Source: Kingdonia uniflora (taxonomy: Eukaryota > Streptophyta > Magnoliopsida > Ranunculales > Circaeasteraceae). From it: a DNA stretch of 64,000 nucleotides. Below, in pieces: positions 47,386 through 59,023 of this stretch. Within the stretch, counting starts at the first letter, position 1. Each line of letters opens with the position of its first letter. The notes under the pieces were generated by a model. That model ran no database searches and had not been told where the DNA came from. It saw only the letters and a list, made by a program, of their open reading frames with translations. The translations under genes and the position numbers were made by a program. The stretch is taken from NCBI GenBank assembly GCA_014058105.1, contig JACGCM010001747.1, positions 1,488,001 through 1,552,000 on the forward strand. The letters run 5' to 3'.

Positions 47386-47683
47386 TGGTATCGAGCCAAA
47401 CGTGAAACCTTTGCACATCTGATTTGGTTGGAGATCTCTCTCTGTTTGAAAGATCTTTGATTTTTCTTTCTTTTACTTTTCAAATCTGATTGGGGTTCTT
47501 TAAAACCCTAGAATTTTTGCTTCAAAATCAGAAGATTGGGTTGGATCGTATTGCATCTCTCTTCTACATTGTTTGCAGATTTCTACTTGAAGTTGTTTGA
47601 TCGATTCAATTTGGTAGTCGGTGGTACTCTATCTTCGATCTCTTTGATTTGGTATTTTGTTCTAAATAGTTATTTATTTATTA

Positions 47684-49122
47684 TGGCTGCTACTCGCGAA
47701 GATTCTTTTCATGTTATTAGTACAAAATTATCGGGTGATAATTTTGCTTATTGGGCGTATGTTATGAAAAACTTTTTAATAGGTAGAGAGCTATAGGGTT
47801 ATGTGTCCGAGACTAAGGAAGCTCCAGCTGACACTAAAGCTGAGAATTATGCATCGTTGTTTTATGTTTGGGAGATGAATAATTCCAAGATTATTACTTG
47901 GATAAACAACTCTATTGATCAATCTATTGGAGTGCATCTAGCTAAGTTTGATACAACAAAAGAAATTTTGGATTATCTTAAAAAGTTGTATGTACAGTCC
48001 AATTTTGCCAAAAGATATCAACTGGAATCAGACATTCGGTCAGCTCTACAAAGGGAGAAAAGTATACAAGAATTTTACTATGTTATGACAAGGTTTTAGG
48101 ATCAGTTAGCACTCACAGAACCATCTGGACTTGGTGCCATAGAGTTGTATTGCACATACAGAAAACAACAGAGGTTGGTTCAATTTTTTATGGCACTTCG
48201 CAATGATTTTGAGGCGCTTCGTGATTCTCGCTACCCTCCCCGCGACCGTAAGACTCCTGAACGTTTTGGTTTCTCTAATTCTTGTTATTCTGTTAATTTT
48301 TCTTCCTTTTTAGCATCTATTCACTCTCTCTCTGAGCTTACCTCCTATAAAGAGTTTGTTCTTGATCCTCATTGGCAACATGCTATGGATGGAGAATTTA
48401 TTGTTTTACATAAGACTGGTACGTGGAAATTGGTTCTTTTGCCTTGCGGTAAAACTACAGTTGGGTGTCAATGGGTTTATAAAATAAAAACTATGTCTGA
48501 TGGTTCTGTAGAGCGGTATAAAGCTAGATTGGTTGCAAAGGGATTTGCACAAAAATATGGGATTGATTATGAGAAAACTTTTGCTCATGTTGCCAAAATG
48601 ATGACCGTTCGCACCTTGATTGCGGTTGCATCTATTCGTAAATGGGTTCTGTCACAATTGGATGTGAAAAATGTTTTTCTTAATGAAGACTTAAACGAGG
48701 AAGTTTACATGGTTCCTCCTCCAGGTGTTTCCCACAATCCCGGGGAGGTGTGTGGACTTCGAAAGGCATTGCATGATCTCAAACAAGCTCCTCGAGCTTG
48801 GTATGAGAAGATCTCTGCAGTGATGGCCGCACTTGATTTTTGTACTACCGTTCATGATCCAGCTTTGTTTATTCGCTCAACTTCAAGTGGACGTATTTTT
48901 CTTCTTTTATATGTGGATGACATGATTTTGACGGGTGACGATATTAATGATATTGTTTCCTTGAAATTACAGTTGCAACAAAAATTTGAGATGAAGAATC
49001 TAGGGGTTCGTTATTTTCTTGGCATTGAAGTAGTCTATTCTCCTAGAGGATATCTTCTTTCTCAGTCCAAGTATGCAGCAGATGTTATCTCTCGAGCTCG
49101 CCTTACTGATTTACGGATTTGT
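47684..49122 (+). pseudogene. Copia gag fused to reverse transcriptase
   Basis: Gag starts at 47684 (MAATREDSFHVIST, then KLSGDNFAYWAYVMKNFLIG) and runs to FFMALRNDFEALRDS near 48228. There the frame passes straight into RYPPRDRKTPERFGF and then the RT domain. The RT shows HWQHAMDGEF, CQWVYKIKTMSDGSVERYKA, LDVKNVFLNEDLNEEVYM, catalytic YVDDM (~48910) and MKNLGVRYFLGIEV. Normal elements have zinc knuckle, protease and integrase at the join, so a deletion of ~2 kb or more fused gag and RT in frame. Amber stops replace Trp at 47794 and 48098. Confidence 0.85.
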
Positions 49123-49970
49123 TGAAACTACTCCAGAACTGAATGTTTGTTATACTCCTTCTGACGGTGTGCTTTTGGATGATCCTACCTTATATCGGGT
49201 TATTAGTTTAGTATATCTTACAATCACAAGGCCTGATATTACTTATACAGTTCATATTGTTAGTCAATTTGTCTCTTCTCCCACTACTGTTCATTAGTCA
49301 GCAGTTCTTCATATTTTACGTTATCTTCGTGGTACTTTATATCAGATTTTGTTACTTCCCTCTACATCTGCTTTAGAACTTTGGGTTTTCTCTGATGTTG
49401 ATTGGGCTGGCGATCCCACGGATCGTAAGTTTACCACTGGTTTCTGTATTTTTCTAAGCAACTCTCTCATTTCCTGGAAAAGTAAGAAGCAAGATATAGT
49501 TTCTCGTTCTTCGACTGAAGCTGAGTAACGTGTTATGGCTTCAACGACTGCTGAGATAGTTTGGTTGCGTTGGTTACTTGATGATTTCCTGGAAAAGTAA
49601 GAAGCAAGATATAGTTTCTCGTTCTTCGACTGAAGCTGAGTAACGTGTTATGGCTTCAACGACTGCTGAGATAGTTTGGTTGCGTTGGTTACTTGATGAT
49701 TTGGGCGTTTCTCTTCCTTCTCCTACACCTAAGTATTGTGATAACAAGAGTATTATTCAGATTGCACATAACTCTGTTTTTCATGAACGTGCCAAGCATA
49801 TCGAGATTGATTGCCATATTACGCGTCATCATTTAGAGCATGGCACAATCTCTTTGCCGTTTGTCACTTCTACTATACAGTTGGCTAATTTCTTCACAAA
49901 GTATCATACTATTTCGAGCTTCCGTTTTCTTCTTGGCAAACTCTCGATGCTTTTCACTGTAGCTTCGTGA
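49123..49970 (+). pseudogene. Copia RNase H region with frameshift and duplication
   Basis: One extra T near 49115 shifts the frame. The continuing sequence shows [72 protein letters not shown] and YCDNKSIIQIAHNSVFHERA. It ends FRFLLGKLSMLFTVAS. Trp-to-amber (49295) and Tyr-to-ochre changes (49526 and its duplicate) disable it. A 115-bp direct duplication interrupts the RNase H segment. Confidence 0.85.
49469..49702 (+). repeat. Direct tandem duplication, 115-bp unit
   Basis: 49469-49583 is repeated at 49584-49698 without visible mismatch, with the shared word ATTTCCTGG/ATGATTT at the joints. 115 is not a multiple of three, so the RNase H frame is broken. Confidence 0.9.
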
Positions 49971-49982
49971 GTTTGAGGGGGG

Positions 49983-50108
49983 TGCTAAAGTTACATCTAT
50001 TGTAAATGTAATTTATTCTTTCCCCTTTTTTAGGTTTCTGTATATATACTTCTCTGCAGTGAGTGAATCTGGTTTCTATAACTTTGATAAAGGATACGAT
50101 TGTTATCA
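49983..50108 (+). repeat. 3' LTR of the deleted copia element
   Basis: 126 bp, starting TGCTAAAGTTACATC after a GGGGGG tract and ending TTGTTATCA before the TATAT duplication. Confidence 0.9.
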
Positions 50109-50113
50109 TATAT

Positions 50114-50722
50114 AACATAACAAAAATCTGTGTCTAAATAAAGGTACCATGATTGTTCAAAATGAATTAATATTTCCATTTTTAAGTTTATTTGGTAAAA
50201 CGAACGTTTTATGATGGTAGAATCAATTCTGACCATTACCAATAGGGAGAAATATAAACATATTTACTACTTTGATTTCCACTTATATGCCCTTTTCACT
50301 TAATGGGTTGATGATAAAATTAATGCTCATGGAACCAAAAAGTAAGGTGTAAAACTGTTATACACTGACAGAGTGACAGGTATTCTAAATTTGGAGCAAG
50401 GATGCGATATAATTGTGAATTTTGATGTCTTGGTCCTAAATATATAATATGAGACTTTAAATATCAATGTACGATTTAAATATCACCAAATAAAACAGTT
50501 GAGAAAAAAGAGAGAAGAAAACCTCTTTAATTATAATTGTGAAATGGAAGAGCCAGTGGGTAAAAATTCATACGAAAGTCAAATGGTTGCAGTATCAGAT
50601 TACCCTTGCTCGAGAATGAAGTCACTAGACATAATTTCTGCTAACCTGGCGACTGGTGCACAATCCGGTTACTTGACTCAGTGACTAGATCAGAATTAGG
50701 CATATTCGATTCTCCTTGTCAA
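50114..50722. other. Spacer / probable 3' UTR of the FtsJ-like gene
   Basis: AT-rich. No further coding exon recognised in either orientation. Confidence 0.4.
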
Positions 50723-53700
50723 CTACTTCAAATTTTTACAAATCAAATATATCTCTCTTGAAGCTGATCTGGTTGCTTTCGGCCTTAACCAAGATGCCGT
50801 CCCGAAAAGTGGCTTGCAAATTTGGCTAATTTCTGCAACCACAACCATAGAGAACTACGATAAAGATGTAAGAACTATGCATCTAAGTAGATTATTTTGA
50901 CTTACCCATTAATTGTTTTAAGAGAACAGTACCCCGCCCTCCTCATTTTGATGTAAATGCCCTCAGTAACCCGAAAGTGAATTTTTATTCAAAACCCATA
51001 GTATTTTAGTCTAATGAGAGGATGTAAGTTGAAAGAACCCTACAAACCACATTGTACTTCAGGAATTAGCTACATACCTTTAATGTCTTCACTCTCCAGT
51101 AGCTTAATCACAAGGTTCCCCCCAGGTAGAAGAACCCCCCTGTCGTCCTCGAGATAACTATAAGTATTTGACGGCTTCTTCACATGAATGCTATGATCAT
51201 TACTAAGAGCTGAGGTTGTCCCACCTAGGGCTAAATCAAGTGCTCGCATTCCTAACTCAATGGATAAAGCAGCATCTTTAATCGCAATTCCGGATACAAG
51301 AGGACACATATCTGATAGAATCACAGAAAACCCGATTCCCTGCAGAAAGGCAATATCAGAGTCATACTTAGATCACTAATCAAATAAACTTAATAAAAGG
51401 ACAATATAATTTGGAATGAATCAAAATTTCAGGATACCAAGTTAACAACGGAGGGGAGGTATCATCAACTTGCTTGTTTTTTTTTCAATTAAATGAAAAT
51501 TTTCATTAACCAATGTGCCAAGTCTCGAAAAGAGACAAAAAGGCAACAGACTCATATAAAACTGCCTCGCAAAGAGTTGGTTGGATTAGAGGTTCGCGAA
51601 TGAAAAAGAGTAGCGTAAAAAGCTTTAACTGTAAAGATGTTCCTACCCTATAAATCCATGTTCTTTTATCTTCACTATCTAGATTAAGTCGGTGCAGATA
51701 AAATCTCTCGATTTGTCCTGCCATAAAATTTCATCTCCCCTCATAGACGCCTTTAATTATAGAATCAATCAGCACAATTGCTATTTCAGGCAACGAATTC
51801 ACAGACCTTTCTAAACTTGAGTCTAACAATAGCATTCAACACAGGGAACCCTTCACAAGAGGTGGATTACTGTATCATATGTCATCCCAAGCCAGCTCCG
51901 GAGTAATACCTGATCTAAACTCCTCTCATTCACAAGAATACATCTCCCCAGGCTCTCATCCTCATTGTGACTTTTTTTAACTATTTCTTCACATTCGAGA
52001 CCGCCTTGTAGCAAGGCAAGTAGTTTGGAAACTTAAGCAAGAACCAAGTCCCAATTATCTTCGTTCGGGGTTGCCAAGGAAGGACCTCGGGTAGATTGAA
52101 TGAAAAGAATCCACGTCACAAACGAAAGCCGCCACATGAGACGAGCTATCGACACTATTTACCAACAACACAAGCTTAAGCGGGGCCTAAGAAAAAGCAA
52201 CTGGTCAACTCCAGAAAATGAAAAATGAAATATAAAAAACAAGGGTATCATTTTTGAATTGGAAGTGTGTACTCCCGTTGCCGCTTTAGAAGCGCCCAAC
52301 TCGATTTCTCATAAACAAATAAGCAATACATCCGGGGGCTTCAATCACTATAAACACGAGAGCAGATAAAGGCCCAGAAAGAAGCCCGTCAGGGATCCAT
52401 TTCTCAAAATGGAAAAAGTTGATAGAGTAAACACACTTATTGACCTATAAACAGGTGCAAATTCCATTGTGTCTAGCATGTAATTATGAAAATCCCAACC
52501 ACACGGCACTGAAGAACTTAGGTTCTTCAAATATGTCCAAAGTTCAGTTTATCCAACATGTAATCATGAACTACCCAAATAACGAGTCTTAAGATTCGTA
52601 TAGTATTTTAGCAAACAAACTATCTTCTACCTTTTAGAAATTGATAGGCGTATTGGCAATCTGAATCATGTCTAAGATTTGACTCCCCTTTAGCAAAGGC
52701 TCCAATACAACACCAGAAATGGTGTATCATATCACCTTACCAAAACTAATCATCGTGGATTTGAAATTCAGAGCTGTAAATCAAATTAATAGTCAGACAC
52801 CGAGAATATTCTCAGCTCCGGTAAGTGGGATGCTTAGGTATAAGTATGACAAAAGTGTGGTTAGCATCAAAGCCAAAGGAACTGGTCTCCTGAACCAACT
52901 TGATGAATTCATTTTTAAAGCACTCACAGCTAGCCTTATAAAAGGCTAAGGTAAACTTGTCTGGCCTGGCAACTGATTCCCATCTAAGCTCCTCACAGCA
53001 ACGTAAATTTCCTCCTCAAAAAAATCTAGCAAGGCTCTCTCTAGAGTCTAGAAACAAAATACTATTGACAGGAAGTTCATTAAAATGGGGGCATCCCTAT
53101 TTCCTTCGACCATTGTGGCAAAGTATGGGTGTGTAGAACAAAGAGCCAAAGAAGATTAATTTGCAAAATAAACTATGTTCATAGTGAAGAGTGGGAAAAT
53201 ACGTAACTGTGGACTACAAATTTATTCGCACAAACTTTCTGACCACAGAAATGCACTTTCGGCCAGTTTGAGACACTTTTGGAAATTTTCATGCCTAAAC
53301 TTGTATTTCTTTCAATTAAGAAAAACAGGTTGCCATAGTTAGAACTCTGGTAGTTCAAGCGTCGGTTTTCATGGCACATTATTATGACATGGTTCAATTG
53401 CAACTCTATAGTCTCTACTTAGGCTGCCTGGAATATTAACTAATGGGTACCATTAACTGTTAGAAAACTAATAACGCGGAAGCTAAATTAACTTTGATTA
53501 ATACTAAAATCTCTCAATTGAATAAAATAAATGTCTCTACTTAGGCTGCCTGGAATATTAACTAATGGGTACCATTAACTGTTAGAAAACTAATAACGCG
53601 GAAGCTAAATTAACTTTGATTAATACTAAAATCTCTCAATTGAATAAAATAAATGTCAAAGACCTAGGGTTTATGAGATTTGCTCCAAACTTTGTAATCT

Positions 53701-56700
53701 CTCTCTAAGGCTAAGTCTTTTCTCTTACTAAAACCAACATACCAAATAAATTAAGCTTAGACTCTCTTTTATAGAAGAAGAGACCTAGCACAAATAGAAA
53801 CCCTAGCTACACTCTGATTAGGATACTTCTCCTAATTATAATGCAATTAAATTAAATAACATAAACTAAATAAGATGGTGCACACATGGTGTACGAAACG
53901 TGTTATGCGTGGTCGTGGGTACAACCACGTGACTTATCAACTCTCACTCTCTTTAAAAATAATTCGATCACAAATTCTGCAACTCGATATAATCCTCGTA
54001 ATTAAAAATGGATCTAACTTTGCAACAGCCTCTTCTAAAACCCAAGAATCATCTTCGTGGCGACCTCACGACTTATCAACTCTCCCCTGCTGTAAAAAAT
54101 TCGACCACAAAACTCAGAAGAAGTAACACTGAGCATACGACAACTGCAAATTCTTCCACAGTACTTTATATACTTATTAATTCTAGTTGCAGAACAAAAC
54201 ACGATCTTCAACTCGAAAGAGGTAGCCCCGAGAATAAGACAGTTGTGAATCCGTCCACGGTACTTACCGTATCCACTTTTCCTACCCGTGAAAAGATATA
54301 CTACGGTAATGCCAAAAATACTATGCTTGACTATATCTTGAATCTCCAAAAACTTATTAAAACTATGACTTGGACGTTCAAACTCATGCAAAAACGGATC
54401 AATAAACTTTAAAGCAATTACCTCTTCCGGAGACTCATCAAAGATTGGAGGTTTATCCCAATCAATTGTGTGAAATCGATATTGATTGACAACGAGGTTC
54501 GAGTTAACAATCTGCCGCAACCCTGGATTTGTCGTCGACTTGTTCGAACGAACCCCAAATTTTTGCCTATTTTTAACAATAGAACTTTTGGCTGAACTGT
54601 CTACTGACTCATTCGAACGGCGCACTCCTCGTTTGAACAACTCACGAGTTTTTTCGATCTCATTTGCGCTAGGTTCCTCTCTCCCTAGGCCGGAGGCAAT
54701 CTGCGTGAAATAGATATTGATTGGCAACGAGGTTCGAGTCAGCAATCTGCCGCAACCTTGAATTTATCGTCGACTCGTTCAAACAAACTCCAAATTTTTG
54801 CCTATTTTCGACAATAGAACTTTTGGCTTGAACTATCTATTGACTCATTCGAACGGCGCACTCCTCATTCGAACAACTCACGAGCTTCTTTAATCTCCTT
54901 TACGCTAGGTTCTTCTCTCCCTAGACCGGAGGCCCCCCTAGTCATCAGCGACCTCTCATTCGTCAATGGCGAGGAATTTTGATCTTCTCCCATTGTTCGT
55001 CGAATTCTCGACAAATGTTTTAGATTGGAGTTGGTCTTCTTCGACTGGACTTTCTGATGATTGGAATCGTTGATCATGTGAACCCCTTGCATCAAAATCA
55101 CAACCTCGCCGTTGTGTTTTGATTGAGAACACATGTCTTCGTCTTTCCCACCTACTAGATCAATCGCATGGTGAACCTCTCTCTCCGTCGTCTCTTCAAG
55201 GTGTTTCATCTCCAAGCCGTCTCCGACGAATTTCTTCGAATCCTCCATCATAACTCCCACCCCTAACCTCATTTTTTCGACAATCTTCTTCTCTCATATT
55301 TCTACTTCATCTTCGATGGCGTCGGTAAATCTTTCATCACCACCAAAACCGTACACTGAACGCACTTTGGCAAGTATCACCTCAAGTTGCTCAGTCACCA
55401 ACTTGTTTGATTCAACCAACAACGTCGTAGATTCTTCTACCGATTTCAAACGCTCTTCTTGTGTGATTTTGATCGGTCTTTGGTGTTTTCTTCCTCATCG
55501 TTCATCGTAAAAGAAAATCCCCGCATAAATTACTGTAGCAGCGACGACAAAATTACTGTAACACCAAAAAATTAATGTAGAACGCAAAAATTATTGTAGC
55601 ACCCACCAAAATCATTGTAGCAACGCCAAAATTATTGTAGCAATGCCGAAACTATTAACAACATTGAACATCATAAGAACCCATTAACATAATTGTTTGA
55701 AAACTAATAACGCGGAAGCTAAATTAACCTTGATTAACACTAAGATCTTTCAATTTAAAAAAATAAAGGTCAAAGACCTAGGGTTTATGAGATTCACCCC
55801 AAACTCTACAATCTCTCTCTAAGGCTAAGTATTTTCTCTCACTAAAACCAGCATACCAAATAAACTAAGTTTAAACTCTTTTTATAAGAAAAGAGACTTA
55901 GCACAAATATAAACTCTAGCTATACTCTAATTAGGATATTTCTCCTAATTATAATACAATTAAAGTAAATAACATAAACTAAATAAGGTGCGCACATGGT
56001 TCACAAAACGTGCTATGCATGGTCGTGGGTACGACCACGTGACTTATCAACTCTCCCTCTCTAAGAAGAATTTGACCACGAATTGAATTCTACAACTTGA
56101 TATAATTCTCGTAATTTAAAATGGATCCAACTTCGCAAAAGCCTCTTCTGAAACCCAAGAATCATCTTCGTGGGCGACTCCACAGCCTATCATTTACTAT
56201 TAAGATAAACATTTAATTCAAGTTCCATTCCTCTATGCTATTTTTCAAGCAAAGCTGATGAAATGAGAAATCAAATACCTGGGGGGATAGCGCCCTAGCG
56301 ACACCAATTGGAATTTTCATGACATCGGCACAAACGGTTTGTACCCGATGATCACAGTGATCAGAAGGAACCTTCACCTTCTGTTCTGCAACCCAACATT
56401 GGTGAGATTTACACTAAATTCATTCCCATTGACATCGAAATGACCAAAAAAACAATATTATTCAACAATGAGCACAAACTATCTCAAATTCCGACCTTTA
56501 AATCAATACCCACGACTGCTCCACCATTTTGCAGAGACCCCAAGCTTTGACAAGCCACCTAGATTGAAGTAAAACCAAATTAAAAAAACTAACCCATAAA
56601 AGTTGCAAGTAATGTGTTTGATGAAATGGGTACCTGAAGCCAAGCACCAGGAGCACAACCAAGGTCAAGAACAGAAGCTCCTGGGGTTATGAGTTTGTAC

Positions 56701-56758
56701 TGTTTCTGCATTTGGAGAAGCTGGACTTGCAAGTTTGTACGTTAGATAACATGTTTGA

Positions 56759-56805
<47 letters not shown>

Positions 56806-56878
56806 TGAAAGCAGATCGAGCTAAGTATTTGAGGCGTTGAGCTTCTCTGTAGTAGAAGTCTGGGGAAATCCCGCTCAT
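50723..56878 (-). CDS. FtsJ/RlmE-like rRNA 2'-O-ribose methyltransferase
   Basis: Six exons, all with GT/AG borders and exact phase: 56804-56878, 56634-56720, 56496-56558, 56279-56380, 51078-51339, 50723-50832. Total 699 bp, 232 residues. It transfers a methyl group from SAM to a ribose of large-subunit rRNA, the bacterial RlmE (FtsJ/RrmJ) role. The K-D-K-E catalytic set is present: SAFK (K25), VILSDMCP (Asp), NLVIKLLE (Lys), SREIYLIC (Glu). The SAM motif VLDLGCAPGAWLQ is at about 42-54. The start is the first ATG after an in-frame stop (TAA), so there is no obvious transit peptide, although an organellar role would be expected from homology. Intron 4 is 4.9 kb and holds an LTR element. Confidence 0.93.
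51341..53410. other. Intron 4 of the FtsJ-like gene, repeat-derived but unidentified
   Basis: The poly-T/AATGAAAATTTTCATT start at 51477-51510 looks like the tail of a LINE or SINE in minus orientation. The following ~1 kb (to ~52540) may be its body, but I could not recognise motifs. Confidence 0.35.
53411..53654 (+). repeat. Direct tandem duplication, 122-bp unit
   Basis: 53411-53532 and 53533-53654 are identical by eye. The unit spans the junction between intron sequence and the start of the left LTR, so it arose after the LTR element had inserted. Confidence 0.92.
53580..54068 (-). repeat. 3' LTR of the intronic element (left)
   Basis: About 489 bp, closely matching 55694-56184, including AACTAATAACGCGGAAGC and the AATCATCTTCGTGG end. 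Confidence 0.8.
54480..54935. repeat. Duplicated 236-bp segment with TTCGAA words
   Basis: AACGAGGTTCGAGT...GCCGCAACC occurs at ~54490 and ~54727. Each is followed by CCAAATTTTTGCCTATTTT and ACTCATTCGAACGGCGCACT, with ~10% differences between copies. Confidence 0.8.
55694..56184 (-). repeat. 5' LTR of the intronic element (right)
   Basis: 491 bp, ending 94 bp from the splice donor of exon 4 of the FtsJ-like gene. Confidence 0.8.
56763..56802. repeat. (GA)n microsatellite at the first splice donor
   Basis: About 20 GA units on plus. On minus, exon 1 ends AAG and intron 1 begins GTCTCTCTC, so the CT run touches the 5' splice site. Confidence 0.9.
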
Positions 56879-57572
56879 ATTTCTCGCGCTCTCGAATGCC
56901 GAAACCAGGTCGTCTATTGTTTGCTCTGTCTTCTCACTCTCTAGTTTCTCTTTTTAGCCGTTTCTCACTCTTTGGGGTTACTTCGTTCATTTTGCACTTT
57001 GCCCTTACATCTAAAGCCTAAACCCATCTCCAACAGTAGAAAATTCTTAGCCCACTCTTGCCCTCCACGATTTGAACAAGACGCGAATAACTAATGAACT
57101 ATTACACGCCTTCTCTCAAATTATAAGAGGCACACCCATACTTATGCGCTAGTACTCATACAAGCATATTTTCGGTATTTTGAGCTAAAGGGTTTTTTAT
57201 ATTTTTTTTAGCTTCATGATGGACAAAATTATAACCAGATTTGAGACAGGGTTTTGTTAGAGTTAAGGCCAGGCCTAATCGAAGCTTGAGTAGCCATTTG
57301 GCAACTTCGCTTAAGGTTATTTTGGTAATCTAACATATAATTCAGTGTTAGAAGAAGATGCGCACGTTATCTATCACTTGTTTATGTCATCATAACATTC
57401 TTAGTTACCACAATACCCCTTGCGTTGTTATGTATCTCTATTCCTATTTATGGTTGGGAAACTTTAGTACCTATATACTTTAACAAATACCTGCACTGCA
57501 CGCTGTAAAGACCTACTCTCGGTCTTGATCTCATGTATTAAATCAACATTTAAGGTAGTTACTCAACCTAAC
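56879..57572. other. Promoter side of the FtsJ-like gene and LTR-like fragment
   Basis: The first ~150 bp are the 5' leader/promoter of the FtsJ-like gene. At ~57257 a TGTTAGAGTTAAGGCC stretch resembles a copia LTR start and may be a solo LTR or fragment, but I could not find its end or a TSD. Confidence 0.35.
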
Positions 57573-58116
57573 TGTTATGGCATAATTTCGTAGCTCGAAA
57601 TAGCTCAAAATTATATCTTACACCAAATGTACTTGTGACAAGAATTAGTATAATTCAAGAAATAACACAGGTGATTTAGCGTGAAAACCTTTGAATAGGT
57701 AAAAACTACAACCTCGATTTGAAGATTTAGTAACTGTAACTTTTATTACTTGAGGCCAATATTTTGATTACAAGTTTTGTGGTCTCTTTAAGTAAACAAA
57801 CTTTGTCTTGGAATGTAAAAATCCTGGTCCTTCATCATCTAGAACTCATCATTTTTATAGATCTCACTCTCAGCTCGTTATCGTGTAGAAGTACGTTCTC
57901 CTAAAAATGAGGAAGGTGGTAGTTGAATGTGTAACTGCTAGTTCGTGAGAGACATGTATCTTTGACTTGTTCATATTTTTTGTAGTATTCAATCCACGTT
58001 CTTTATCAGTTCGTGGTCCAAGTGTCTTTGCTGATTGTACTTGTCATGTGTATAATGCGTGAGTTTGGTATTAAGGTAGTTCGAGTTTGGAATTGGTTGA
58101 GGGGCAGGCCCTTACA
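57573..58116 (-). repeat. 3' LTR (left) of the 57.6-63.9 kb element
   Basis: 544 bp, similar to 63327-63941 over its whole length with moderate divergence. Confidence 0.82.
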
Positions 58117-58128
58117 ATTGCCCCCTCG
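58117..58128 (-). other. Polypurine tract
   Basis: Minus reads GCGAGGGGGCAAT immediately before TGTAAGGG. Confidence 0.75.
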
Positions 58129-58595
58129 CAACTGAAGGCATATGGCTTTAGTTGAGAAACGTCCATTAAATGTTTGTGTGTTAGAATTTAGAAAGGTATA
58201 CTATATAAGTGGACCAGTTGGGGACTTGTCACTTCTGTGTTGAAGACTATATTTGGCATTGAATGTTTTAGAAAGGACAGATGTATTTGGCTTTTAGGTT
58301 TTCCAGAAAGTGTTGGCTTTGAATGATGACTGTTTTGAAACTCCTTTCTTGCATTTAATGTTGCTCTGCTATAAATATAGTTGTGACAATATCATTGGTT
58401 ATCCATGCCAAAGTACTCTGTAGTCTGCCCTGGAAATATCTTGTGGTCCTCCTTTTCTTAAGAATGGTGACCACTAGACTACAAGTATATGAAGCTAGGG
58501 TTCTTGCTAAGTACAGAAGTTTTAGCTGCATTATTTTGGTAACCAACTTTTGCATCTACCTACTCCCATACTTGTTTCGCGAACATATCACGGTA

Positions 58596-58792
58596 TGACG
58601 GACGAGGAAGCAGCAAAGGCTGAGAATGACTACTATCAAATATGGCAGTTCCATCATCTGATTATGTTGGGTGAGCAACGCCGAGTTTGTCTTCGTCCTT
58701 TTGCAGAGGATGTCATCAATGAGGCGGATGTGGAAGCTGGTGTAAGAACCAAGAAGTACTGCCGTTATCCTGTGAGGGATTGGGCTTTGTAG
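58596..58792 (+). other. Short ORF of unknown function in the LTR element
   Basis: 65 codons from MTDEEAAKAENDYYQIWQFH to YCRYPVRDWAL. It has no known motif. Its last codons are included in the 138-bp duplication that follows. It may be part of the decayed plus-strand gene or chance. Confidence 0.25.
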
Positions 58793-59023
58793 AAGTAGAG
58801 TCATTCTTCTTTCTCTGCCTTTCTAAGGTGATAGAGGTTACAAAATAAGAGATTGTGGTGGTGGTTTCAGATTAGAAATATGCTTACCAAGAAGTACTGC
58901 CGTTATCCTGTGAGGGATTGGGCTTTGTAGAAGTAGAGTCATTCTTCTTTCTCTGCCTTTCTAAGGTGATAGCGGTTACAAAATAAGAGATTGTGGTGGT
59001 GGTTTCAGATTAGAAATATGCTT
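58748..59023 (+). repeat. Direct tandem duplication, 138-bp unit
   Basis: 58748-58885 is repeated at 58886-59023 with one visible difference (GATAGAGG versus GATAGCGG). Confidence 0.92.

Larger units (their letters stand above)
47264..50108 (+). mobile_element. Ty1/copia retrotransposon with internal deletion
   Basis: 2.85 kb with short LTRs (47264-47385 and 49983-50108) and a perfect 5-bp duplication TATAT on both sides. The primer site TGGTATCGAGCC follows the left LTR at 47386 and a GGGGGG purine tract precedes the right one. Gag, part of RT and RNase H are present. Protease, zinc knuckle and integrase are gone. It lies between the unidentified gene's exons and the FtsJ-like gene. Confidence 0.95.
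53458..56184 (-). mobile_element. Non-autonomous LTR element inside FtsJ-like intron 4
   Basis: LTR-like copies at 53580-54068 (plus the duplicated piece from 53458) and 55694-56184 flank a 1.6 kb interior. On minus they start TG[T/A]GG(A)GTCGCC and end GTTTTCTAACA or GTTTTCAAACA. A purine tract (GGGGAGAG) lies just before the left copy on that strand, and TATAAAA boxes (minus; ~53772 and ~55885) agree with minus orientation. No TSD is evident. The interior has minus ORFs (54035-54745 and 54865-55272) with no known domain, and a ~236-bp partial duplication (54480-54700 versus 54716-54935). Confidence 0.8.

Noticed and set aside
54035..54745. 236-codon minus ORF in the intronic LTR element
   Set aside because: Spans LTR and a duplicated repeat region, has no known domain, and a second copy of the segment is interrupted, so coding is doubtful.
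57257..57572. Solo copia LTR
   Set aside because: Only a start-like TGTTAGAGTT was seen; no defined end or target duplication.
58596..58792. Host gene candidate
   Set aside because: Lies inside an LTR element and has no known motif; kept only as a low-confidence ORF.
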